NCBI GenBank assembly: GCA_029857875.1
Contig: JAOUGB010000010.1
Coordinates: 1-17,098, forward strand
Length of the DNA stretch: 17,098 nucleotides
Source: Desulfobacteraceae bacterium
GTDB lineage: Bacteria > Desulfobacterota > Desulfobacteria > Desulfobacterales > UBA11574
Direction of reading: 5' to 3'
Positions within the stretch are counted from its first letter, which is position 1. The number at the start of each line of letters is the position of its first letter. Under the pieces are notes generated by a model. That model was given only the letters and a program-made list of their open reading frames with translations. It was not told the origin of the DNA and made no database searches. This document shows, piece by piece, positions 7,223 to 13,494 of this stretch. A program made the translations under genes and the position numbers.

Positions 7223-7804
7223 TTATTTTATACCCTTTTGCCCCGAATAAAATACTGCTTCCACTTGTTTTTTATTCCCACTTTCAACATTAATTCGCCC
7301 GTCTGTTCTGTAAAATGTTATTTTTTCACCAGAAATAGAATCATTTTCACCTATGATCTTTGAGTTGTTTCCCGACAAAACAAGCACCATGGTTTCCGTA
7401 TTGTATACGGCCTGTTGAGCAGTTGCAACCCTGTTGTCAAATTTTATTTCAACGTTACCCGTGGCAACGATTTTATGTATCGATTCTTCACTCACAGAAA
7501 GGGGCCCTTTATTGGCGATATTTTTTTTATAAAAAATTTTGAGCCTATCTGATATAATAACGGATTCTTCCTGGGTCGCCTTAACATTCCCAATAAATTC
7601 GGCATATCCGGCTTTGTTGTCAGAGATCAGCTTGTCTGATGTAATATGAATGGCTCCGTTTCCCCTGGGACTTTCTTTTTTCGGCTTACGCGACGTATCG
7701 TTAGCATACGCCATATGTATTAAAAAGCAAAAGATAAGCAAAAAAAACAAAGCCCAATATCGCAACGCTTTGAAATAATAATGATTAAAGTGTGAATTGA
7801 TCAC
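7223..7804 (-). CDS. lptA: LptA, periplasmic LPS transport protein
   Basis: LptA builds the periplasmic bridge that carries LPS from LptC to the outer-membrane LptD. The OstA/LptA-type beta-jellyroll is recognisable from ITSDKLISDNKAGYAEFIGNV and the repeated pattern IVATGNVEI, VATAQQAVYNTE, ISGEKITFYRTDGRI. A signal peptide ends in MAYA before ND, after a hydrophobic run rich in Leu and Phe. I chose the GTG at 7804 (193 residues), which has AAGGA about 8 nt upstream and overlaps lptC by 20 bp. A TTG at 7831 would lengthen it by 9 residues and overlap lptC by 47 bp. Sequence conservation in this family is low, so the call rests on the pattern plus its position between lptC and lptB. Confidence 0.9.
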   Translation of the reverse strand: MINSHFNHYYFKALRYWALFFLLIFCFLIHMAYANDTSRKPKKESPRGNGAIHITSDKLISDNKAGYAEFIGNVKATQEESVIISDRLKIFYKKNIANKGPLSVSEESIHKIVATGNVEIKFDNRVATAQQAVYNTETMVLVLSGNNSKIIGENDSISGEKITFYRTDGRINVESGNKKQVEAVFYSGQKGIK

Positions 7805-8369
7805 TAAAAATTCCTTTGACCTTTCCTTCAAACAACGCCTTATTGGTGTTTAAATTTAATGACATGGAATCAGCAACAAGCTCAAATGAATCCCCTGTAA
7901 TGTTAACCGGAACTTTTGAAAAAATGATTCGCTCGTCATGTTTGTAATATAAGTTTTCACATCTTAGTTTGTAATCTTTATTTCTTATAACAACATTACC
8001 AAATATTTCCATGTCGTTAGAATCTGTTTTCAAAATTCCTTGATTTGCTGTTATATAAACCTTGGTTTCATCTTTAAGATAAAATGTCACAGACAGATCC
8101 TTGAAAATTGCCTGGCTATTTTTATCCATATAATCTGCAGAGGCGGCATCCAGACTCCATTCCTTTCTTCCATCTCGGGTAGCAGTTTGATGCGCCTTGC
8201 CAATGGAGATATTTGCTTTGCTTTGACCGATGGAAACAGGGCTGTCGTTTTTTTCTAAAACATGGCGATATTGCAAAAAAACTATCAGAACGACACCAAA
8301 TGTCAGAAAAATCAAAGAAATCAGAAAAAATTTTAACTTTTTCTGATACGTGTTTTTTATAAATTTCAT
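7785..8369 (-). CDS. lptC: LptC, LPS export bitopic membrane protein
   Basis: LptC is anchored in the inner membrane and receives LPS from LptB2FG for transfer to LptA. The 194-residue protein has a basic N-terminus, one membrane helix at about residues 14-33 (FFLISLIFLTFGVVLIVFL), and then a periplasmic OstA-like beta-jellyroll. Typical elements are the stretch WSLDAASADYMDKNSQAIF, then ITANQGILKTDSNDMEIFGNVVI, and VPVNITGDSFELVADSM near the end. The ATG is one base after the kdsC stop (TAGCATG). The end overlaps the preferred lptA start. The kdsC-lptC-lptA-lptB order is the standard proteobacterial one. Low sequence identity in this family is usual, so the assignment uses topology, motif pattern and neighbours. 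Confidence 0.93.
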   Translation of the reverse strand: MKFIKNTYQKKLKFFLISLIFLTFGVVLIVFLQYRHVLEKNDSPVSIGQSKANISIGKAHQTATRDGRKEWSLDAASADYMDKNSQAIFKDLSVTFYLKDETKVYITANQGILKTDSNDMEIFGNVVIRNKDYKLRCENLYYKHDERIIFSKVPVNITGDSFELVADSMSLNLNTNKALFEGKVKGIFSDQFTL

Positions 8370-8370
8370 G

Positions 8371-8883
8371 CTAAAAACGTTCCAGAATGTCTTCCCATAG
8401 ACCTTTAGCTTTTAATATCGCCTCACAAACTTCTCTTACAGCCCCGTGCCCACCTTTGGCAGATGTTGCCATATCCGCATTGTCAAGGATCGTTTTATGC
8501 GCATCTCCGACGGCAATTGAGAGCCCTATTATTTTCATCAACGCAAGATCAGGCAGATCATCGCCGATAAAGGCAACTTCTTCAGCAGACACATCGGTTT
8601 GATCCAACAGCGCATCAAGCACATCGATCTTATTGCCGACACCATCGTAAATAAGGTTAATACCAAGATCTTTACATCGGCTATAAAGCGCATTTGAGCG
8701 TCTGCCGGTTACGATGCCCAGGTGAATCCCCGCCTCCATAAGGAGTCTTATGCCGAGGCCGTCCTTTACGTTAAAGACTTTTGTCTCTGCGCCGTTATCG
8801 TTATAAATTATTCCGCCGTCAGTGAGAACACCGTCAACATCAAGAAGAAGGAGTTTGATCCTTTTTAGTTTGCTTAAAACCAT
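8371..8883 (-). CDS. kdsC: KDO-8-phosphate phosphatase KdsC
   Basis: KdsC removes phosphate from 3-deoxy-D-manno-octulosonate 8-phosphate, giving KDO for the LPS inner core. The 170-residue protein is a capless class C0 HAD phosphatase. It carries DVDGVLTDGG with nucleophile Asp15 and Asp17, the threonine motif GIVTGR at about 56-61, and the Mg-binding motif IGDDLPDL with Asp108 and Asp109. Length fits tetrameric KdsC enzymes. The ATG at 8883 is the only reasonable start. Its ribosome-binding site is weak. It follows kdsA, which makes its substrate, after 73 bp. That gap contains only AT-rich sequence with a 6-bp stem (TAAACT-TT-AGTTTA at 8910-8923), not a convincing terminator. Confidence 0.96.
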   Translation of the reverse strand: MVLSKLKRIKLLLLDVDGVLTDGGIIYNDNGAETKVFNVKDGLGIRLLMEAGIHLGIVTGRRSNALYSRCKDLGINLIYDGVGNKIDVLDALLDQTDVSAEEVAFIGDDLPDLALMKIIGLSIAVGDAHKTILDNADMATSAKGGHGAVREVCEAILKAKGLWEDILERF

Positions 8884-8956
8884 ATTAAATTTATCGTAAT
8901 TTTAACGGATAAACTTTAGTTTACTTTTTAGTTGAGCCTATGGGGCCACACATGAC

Positions 8957-9805
8957 TTAACTAAACAAAGCCTTTCGAATCGCTTTAAGCTGAGAAAGCA
9001 GTTCGTATAGGGTGTCAAGCTTTAATGAGTTCGGCCCGTCACACAACGCTTTGTCGGGGTCAGGGTGAACTTCCATAAATACGCCGTCTACACCGGCAGC
9101 CACGGCCGCACTGGCGAGAGTTGATGCAAATTCACGCTGTCCCCCGGAACTTGTGCCGGCCCCGCCGGGAAGCTGGATGCTGTGTGTTGCATCAAATATC
9201 ACAGGCCAGCCTGTATCTTGCATTATTTTTATGCCGCGAAAATCGACCACAAGATTGTTATATCCAAACATTGTTCCCCGTTCTGTTAGCAAAATCTGGT
9301 TGTTTCCGGTAGCCGTCGCCTTTTCCACAACATTTTTTATATCCCATGGGGCAAGAAATTGCCCTTTCTTAATATTAATCGGCTTTCCAGTTTTGGCAAC
9401 TTCTTTAATAAAGTCAGTTTGCCTGCACAAAAAAGCAGGAATCTGAATGACATCCAAAACACTTGCTGCATCAGCAATTTCGGATATCTGGTGAACATCC
9501 GAAATGATCACAAGATCGAGTTCCGATTTGATCCGATCTAAGATTTTGAGCCCATCCGTCAATCCGGGCCCCCTGAAGGAATTAATGGATGTTCGGTTCG
9601 CTTTGTCATAAGACGCTTTAAAGATAAAAGGGATATTCAATCGGGCAGTTAACTCTTTTAGAAATGATGCTGTTTGAAACGTCGTTTCATAATTTTCTAT
9701 AACACAAGGGCCTGATATCAAAATCAACTGAGATCCTTGTCCGATTGAGATATTACCTGTTTTAACAATATTGCCCATCGCTTCTATAACCCTTAAAAAA
9801 ACCAT
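8957..9805 (-). CDS. kdsA: 3-deoxy-8-phosphooctulonate synthase (KDO-8-P synthase)
   Basis: The enzyme condenses phosphoenolpyruvate and arabinose 5-phosphate to KDO 8-phosphate, the committed step of KDO synthesis for LPS. Family motifs are present along the 282 residues: SGPCVIEN, FKASYDKANRTS, ISDVHQ, FLCRQTDF, KKGQFLAPWD, then the stretch with ERGTMFGYNNLVVD, FDATHSIQLPGG, and EVHPDPDKALCDGPNSL. Cys34 in GPCVIE stands where the metal-independent E. coli type has Asn, so a divalent-metal-dependent (class II) enzyme is inferred. The start is uncertain: ATG at 9805 has GGTGA upstream, while ATG at 9778 (MGNIVKT) would give 273 residues and is equally credible. It is the first gene of the leftward operon, downstream of the promoter at 9885-9914. 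CTP synthase pyrG, often its neighbour, is absent. Confidence 0.96.
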   Translation of the reverse strand: MVFLRVIEAMGNIVKTGNISIGQGSQLILISGPCVIENYETTFQTASFLKELTARLNIPFIFKASYDKANRTSINSFRGPGLTDGLKILDRIKSELDLVIISDVHQISEIADAASVLDVIQIPAFLCRQTDFIKEVAKTGKPINIKKGQFLAPWDIKNVVEKATATGNNQILLTERGTMFGYNNLVVDFRGIKIMQDTGWPVIFDATHSIQLPGGAGTSSGGQREFASTLASAAVAAGVDGVFMEVHPDPDKALCDGPNSLKLDTLYELLSQLKAIRKALFS

Positions 9806-9884
9806 ACGTCACCGATTTTCTGCGATTCATGTCGGTGGTAAGCGTTTTTTGTGAATGTGTCAACCTGGAAGTTTTTATACTCAG

Positions 9885-9914
9885 ATCGTATGTTGATTTA
9901 TTTAAAATTGTCAA
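9885..9914 (-). promoter_or_regulatory. Candidate sigma-70 promoter for the kdsA operon
   Basis: On the minus strand a perfect -35 TTGACA (9909-9914) is followed after 18 bp by TACGAT (9885-9890), a 4/6 match to the -10 consensus, in AT-rich surroundings. Initiation near 9878 would leave about 70 nt before the kdsA start. A second TTGACA at 9858-9863 with TACCAC at 9835-9840 (17-bp spacer) is a weaker tandem candidate. No gene lies on the minus strand upstream within the window's intergenic region, so a promoter is expected here. Confidence 0.55.
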
Positions 9915-9997
9915 TCTTTGTCATTTTGTGATCTAATCCATTAACATTTATCGTGCATATGGGTAAAAGTCAAGAAACGAAAAAAGGAAAACAGTCC

Positions 9998-10026
9998 TTG
10001 ATTACTGTCTTTTTTACTGTTATTAT
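9998..10026 (+). promoter_or_regulatory. Candidate sigma-70 promoter for the M23 peptidase gene
   Basis: TTGATT (9998-10003) and TATTAT (10021-10026) are separated by exactly 17 bp, matching 4/6 and 5/6 of the consensus. Initiation near 10033 gives a leader of about 30 nt that includes AAAGAAAGGG. The -35 hexamer sits within an inverted pair ACAGT (9991-9995) and ACTGT (10004-10008), with another ACTGT at 10016-10020. This could be an operator for an unknown regulator or chance. It is divergent from the kdsA promoter, with the two -35 elements about 84 bp apart. Confidence 0.5.
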
Positions 10027-10063
10027 CAACAATTTATAAAAAAGAAAGGGTATCTCTAACCTA

Positions 10064-11440
10064 TTGAAAACTGTTAAAAAAATCATAAAGTCAAGGTTTA
10101 TCCTGCTGGTCTGCATCATCGTTCTTTTGCCTGTTGCATGGATCATGGTGGGAAAGTTAGAAGGCAAAAAGCCTTCTATCCTTATAGAGTCTCCATCCCA
10201 GTATATTGGCAAGACCCAAACACTTTCTGTTGCCGTATCTGACGCTCAAAGCGGTGTCCGAAAAGTATGGATCGGACTTGTTAAAGACGGCAAAGAAACT
10301 GTTCTGTTTCAGAAGCATTTGCCCTCTGCAGGTATTATTGGTGGCGGGGAAAAGCACGAGGTATCCTTTAACATCAAAATTGAGCCCGAGAGCCTGGGAA
10401 TTGCCGACGGTCAGGCGATTTTGAGAATGGTTGCAAAGGATTTTTCCTGGCGGAGTTGGCTTAGCGGAAACACAACGTATTTGGAAAAAGATGTCATCAT
10501 CGATACAAAACCCCCTGATCTGGATATTCTCACCAGGATCCATAATGTCAGTCAGGGGGGTACCGGCCTTGTTATTTACAGATTGTCTGAGCCATGCCTG
10601 AATAGCGGTGTAGCCGTGGGCGAGAATTTTTTCCCTGGATATACGGGATATTTTAAAGATAAGAATTTGTTTATGGCCTTTTTCACGCTGAATTACAAGC
10701 AGGGACCGGGCACCAATATCTTTGTTAAGGCAACCGATTTTGCCGGGAACAACACCAGAGCAGGGTTCCCATATTATATTAAAAAAAGAGGTTTCAAGAA
10801 GGTTGACATAAAAATTTCAGATAGGTTTCTGAATTGGAAGATGCCGGAATTTAATATCGATGTTTCTCCTGACTCTGAAAAACCCATGGTCGACAAGTTT
10901 CTTAAGGTTAATCGTGAGCTTCGGAATTCCAACGGAAGACAAATGCTAGAAATTGTTAGTGAAACAGATAAAAAATTATATTGGAATGGTGCATTTTTGA
11001 GGCTTCCCAATTCAGCAAGAAAAGCCAATTTCGCCGATTATCGTAACTATGAATATAAAGATCACATCATCGATCAACAGGTTCACCTGGGCATTGATCT
11101 GGCCTCGGTTGCACACTCGCCGGTTCCGGCTTCAAACAACGGGAAGGTTGTCTTTACCGGATATCTCGGCATTTACGGGAAAACAGTGGTCATAGATCAT
11201 GGCTTTGGATTGTTCAGTACATATTCACATCTAAGTGCTTTTGATGTCAAGCAGGGACAGGCGGTATCTAAAGGTGAAGTTATCGGCCGTACTGGAAGCA
11301 CGGGACTTGCAGGCGGGGATCACCTTCATTTTGGAATAATTGTTCATAACACCTTTGTAAATCCTGTTGAATGGTGGGATGCAGCCTGGATAAAGAACAA
11401 TATTTCAACAAAAATTGAAACCATAAAATCTTCTTACTAA
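10064..11440 (+). CDS. Membrane-anchored M23 (LytM-type) metallopeptidase
   Basis: This is a predicted zinc endopeptidase acting on peptidoglycan cross-bridges or stems, tethered to the periplasmic face of the inner membrane. The 458-residue protein has a Lys/Arg-rich N-terminus, one hydrophobic helix at about 12-30 with no clear cleavage site, and about 290 residues of beta-rich sequence. That part contains two Ig-like stretches (about 36-150 with SDAQSGVRKVWIG, and 150-240 ending in KATDFAGNN). The M23 domain at about 338-438 has zinc ligands His341 and Asp345 (HLGID) and His422 (HLHF), plus His389 (YSHLS) and His420, so it looks active. Start is TTG at 10064, giving the positive-inside helix; the AAAGGG upstream is rather distant. 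It is divergent from the LPS operon and 29 bp before the next gene. The exact substrate is unknown. Confidence 0.9.
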   Translation: MKTVKKIIKSRFILLVCIIVLLPVAWIMVGKLEGKKPSILIESPSQYIGKTQTLSVAVSDAQSGVRKVWIGLVKDGKETVLFQKHLPSAGIIGGGEKHEVSFNIKIEPESLGIADGQAILRMVAKDFSWRSWLSGNTTYLEKDVIIDTKPPDLDILTRIHNVSQGGTGLVIYRLSEPCLNSGVAVGENFFPGYTGYFKDKNLFMAFFTLNYKQGPGTNIFVKATDFAGNNTRAGFPYYIKKRGFKKVDIKISDRFLNWKMPEFNIDVSPDSEKPMVDKFLKVNRELRNSNGRQMLEIVSETDKKLYWNGAFLRLPNSARKANFADYRNYEYKDHIIDQQVHLGIDLASVAHSPVPASNNGKVVFTGYLGIYGKTVVIDHGFGLFSTYSHLSAFDVKQGQAVSKGEVIGRTGSTGLAGGDHLHFGIIVHNTFVNPVEWWDAAWIKNNISTKIETIKSSY

Positions 11441-11469
11441 AAATATTGTATAGCAACAACGAGAAGCCA

Positions 11470-12636
11470 ATGAAAAAACATAAAATTAATAAGTCATACC
11501 AGAATATTAATGAGAGGATCAGGACTGGGGAGGTTGTTGTTGTAACCGCCGAAGAGATCATAGATATTGTCAAAGAAGAAGGACCGGTTGAGGCGGCAAG
11601 GCGTGTAGACGTTGTTACCACCGGCACATTTGCGCCCATGTGTTCATCGGGTGCATTTGTAAACTTCGGACACTCTGTTCCGAGGATAAAAGCATCAAGG
11701 GTTTGGTTAAATAATGTACCGGCATATGCCGGCCTTGCTGCGGTTGATTGCTATATTGGCGCCACTGAGCCTTGTGAGGATGATCCGCTGAACAAGGTCT
11801 ATCCAGGTGAATTTAGCTATGGCGGAGGACATGTTATTCAAGACCTGGTGGCAGGAAAGAAGGTCTATTTAAAGGCCGATGCCTACGGGACAGACTGTTA
11901 TCCGGGAAGGATTGTAGAAAAGGAAATTTCATTGCGAAAACTTCCCAATGCCGTACTCTGTAATCCTCGAAACGGATATCAAAACTATAACTGTGCCGTG
12001 AATCTTACGAATAAAACGGTCTACACTTACATGGGCGCTTTGAAACCCAGAGCCGCCAATGCAAATTATTGCTCGGCCGGACAACTCAGCCCGCTATTAA
12101 ATGATCCCTATTATAAAACCATCGGCCTGGGTACTAGAATTTTCCTTGGTGGAGCAGAAGGATATGTTACCTGGTCCGGCACGCAACACAACCCATGGGT
12201 TGAAAGGACAAAAAAGGGTTTCCCCAATACACCTGCCGGTACGCTGTGGGTTATGGGAGATCTCAAAAAAATGAAACCAAAGTGGCTCATGGGTGTGAGT
12301 ATCCAGGGATATGGATGTTCACTTGCTTTGGGGTTGGGCATTCCCATTCCCATACTTAACGAGGAGATTGTACAATACACCGCGGTATCGGACGAGGAAC
12401 TTTTTACCCAGATTGTCGACTATGGACATGATTATGCAAACGGCATTTCAAAAAGCTACGGCCAGGTCAGCTACGCAGAACTTAAGAGCGGCCATATCAA
12501 ATTTAGAGGAGAAGAAATACCCACGGCCCCGCTGTCCAGCATCGTGAGAGCACGTGAAATTGCCGAAATGCTAAAAAGGTGGATTTTAAAGGGTAAATTT
12601 TTAATCGGAGAACCGCAGTTTACATTACCAAGATAG
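11470..12636 (+). CDS. Homocysteine biosynthesis protein, DUF39/COG1900 family
   Basis: The family (HcyBio, PF01837) is required, in methanogens such as Methanosarcina acetivorans (MA1821) and in Desulfovibrio, for making homocysteine from aspartate semialdehyde and reduced sulfur without O-acyl homoserine. The 388-residue protein begins KSYQNINERIRTGEVVVVTAEE and contains TTGTFAPMCSSGAFVNFG with Cys58, YGTDCYPGR with Cys143, a GGAEGYVTWSGTQHNP stretch and GYGCSLALGLGIPIP. Conserved cysteines are thought to be catalytic in the family. C-terminal CBS domains found in the methanogen protein are absent here. I prefer the ATG at 11470 over a TTG at 11446, since the family homology starts shortly after. 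The usual ferredoxin-like partner (MA1822 type) is not in the window. It follows the M23 gene by 29 bp. Confidence 0.9.
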   Translation: MKKHKINKSYQNINERIRTGEVVVVTAEEIIDIVKEEGPVEAARRVDVVTTGTFAPMCSSGAFVNFGHSVPRIKASRVWLNNVPAYAGLAAVDCYIGATEPCEDDPLNKVYPGEFSYGGGHVIQDLVAGKKVYLKADAYGTDCYPGRIVEKEISLRKLPNAVLCNPRNGYQNYNCAVNLTNKTVYTYMGALKPRAANANYCSAGQLSPLLNDPYYKTIGLGTRIFLGGAEGYVTWSGTQHNPWVERTKKGFPNTPAGTLWVMGDLKKMKPKWLMGVSIQGYGCSLALGLGIPIPILNEEIVQYTAVSDEELFTQIVDYGHDYANGISKSYGQVSYAELKSGHIKFRGEEIPTAPLSSIVRAREIAEMLKRWILKGKFLIGEPQFTLPR

Positions 12637-12730
12637 GTGATAAGTGATAGGTGTTGGGTCATGAGACCTTATTCTGAAATCCTTTATCTATAACCCATTA
12701 CCCCTAAACTATAACCCATTACCCATGACC
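12632..12730. repeat. Inverted heptamer-repeat arms between the DUF39 gene and thpR
   Basis: From 12632 four consecutive 7-mers of the type GATAGGT/GATAAGT/GTTGGGT run on the plus strand, the first covering the DUF39 stop codon. From 12688 to 12729 six 7-mers run in the opposite sense (CTATAAC and CCATTAC types). This includes a perfect 16-bp direct repeat CTATAACCCATTACCC at 12688-12703 and 12709-12724. GGTCATG (12657-12663) pairs with CATGACC (12724-12730). A run of seven T follows, so the transcript could form a long-stem terminator-like structure. thpR starts directly after the T run without a clear ribosome-binding site. Confidence 0.7.
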
Positions 12731-12740
12731 TGGTTTTTTT

Positions 12741-13310
12741 ATGTCGAAAACCATCCGAACGTTTATAGCCATTGAAATTCCGGAGGACATTATTTCCAAA
12801 TTTCGTGAACTTCAGGAAGGCATTAAAGTTTATGGTTTTAAAATTAGATGGGTACGGTCCGAAAACATTCATCTGACCTTAAAATTTTTAGGAGACGTCG
12901 AAGCGGTTAAAATCGGTGAAATTGCTGAGACCATATCTAAAACCGTGGAGGGATATACTCCGATATCTCTTAAGGCAAAAGGTATCGGTGTTTTTCCGGG
13001 TATAAAACGCCCCAGTGTCTTATGGGTTGGTCTCACAGGTCAACTTGAATCTTTGGTGAGACTGCAAAAAACACTGGATGAAAATTTAAAGGAGCTTGGT
13101 TTCCCCGGGGAGAAAAGACCTTTCAAGGGTCACCTCACCATGGGACGTATAAAGGCTAAAATCGATGTGAAAAAGTTCGGTGATGCACTGATGGCATTTA
13201 GAAACTTTGAATCTGAAACATTTACTGCCGACCGACTTATTTTGTACAAAAGCGAATTGAAGCCATCAGGCGCTTTTTATACAGAACTGGCGAGTGCATC
13301 TTTGGGTTAA
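12741..13310 (+). CDS. thpR: RNA 2',3'-cyclic phosphodiesterase (LigT/ThpR family)
   Basis: ThpR belongs to the 2H phosphoesterase superfamily and opens 2',3'-cyclic phosphate ends of RNA to 2'-phosphates. Some members also show tRNA 2'-5' ligase activity in vitro. The 189-residue protein has both catalytic HxTx motifs, HLTL with His44 and Thr46 and HLTM with His131 and Thr133. It also has the family opening IRTFIAIEIPE and KFLGDV after the first motif. Length is normal. The ATG at 12741 gives the canonical N-terminus although the preceding bases are a T run with no Shine-Dalgarno sequence. The gene is often found next to cinA and recA in Deltaproteobacteria. Here recA follows after 184 bp and cinA is missing. 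Confidence 0.95.
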   Translation: MSKTIRTFIAIEIPEDIISKFRELQEGIKVYGFKIRWVRSENIHLTLKFLGDVEAVKIGEIAETISKTVEGYTPISLKAKGIGVFPGIKRPSVLWVGLTGQLESLVRLQKTLDENLKELGFPGEKRPFKGHLTMGRIKAKIDVKKFGDALMAFRNFESETFTADRLILYKSELKPSGAFYTELASASLG

Positions 13311-13315
13311 ACTAT

Positions 13316-13454
13316 TGTCCATCCATAAATGGTCTTTTGGCCCAATATCTTCGTTATGCTTAAAAAATAATCCTCGGAATATTAAACATATGCCTGCGGT
13401 TATTTTTTTCACATGCCTTGATATTGAACAAACATCCTCATTTCTGGATGGACA
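13316..13454. repeat. 139-bp imperfect palindrome with 16-bp terminal inverted repeats (MITE-like)
   Basis: The left end TGTCCATCCATAAATG (13316-13331) and the right end CATTTCTGGATGGACA (13439-13454) are inverted copies with one mismatch. Similarity continues inward: CAATATC near 13343 pairs with GATATTG near 13420, and AAAAAATAATCC near 13363 pairs with GGTTATTTTTTT near 13398. The whole unit could therefore fold into one long interrupted hairpin centred at about 13385. No clean target-site duplication is evident, although ACTA-like sequence flanks both ends. It lies 5 bp after the thpR stop and 40 bp before recA. A non-autonomous transposon (MITE) or a structured terminator/leader is inferred. 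Confidence 0.7.
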
Positions 13455-13476
13455 CTAACTAATAAACAACTATGGT
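13449..13476 (+). promoter_or_regulatory. Weak candidate promoter for recA overlapping the palindrome end
   Basis: TGGACA (13449-13454, 5/6 match to the -35 consensus) lies in the right terminal repeat of the palindromic element. TATGGT (13471-13476, 4/6 match to the -10) follows after 16 bp. Initiation would fall near 13483, leaving a very short leader with the GGAGGG ribosome-binding site at 13485-13490. I did not find a recognisable LexA operator in 13311-13494, so how recA is regulated here remains open. Confidence 0.25.
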
Positions 13477-13494
13477 GAACAATCGGAGGGAACA

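Noticed and set aside
8910..8930. AT stem TAAACT-TT-AGTTTA followed by CTTTTT between kdsC and kdsA as a terminator
   Set aside because: Only six A/T-rich pairs, and the T run is on the plus strand, where no gene is being read.
13337..13353. TTGGCCC followed by CTTCG as a sigma-54 promoter
   Set aside because: The GG is there but the invariant GC of the -12 element is missing at the right spacing.
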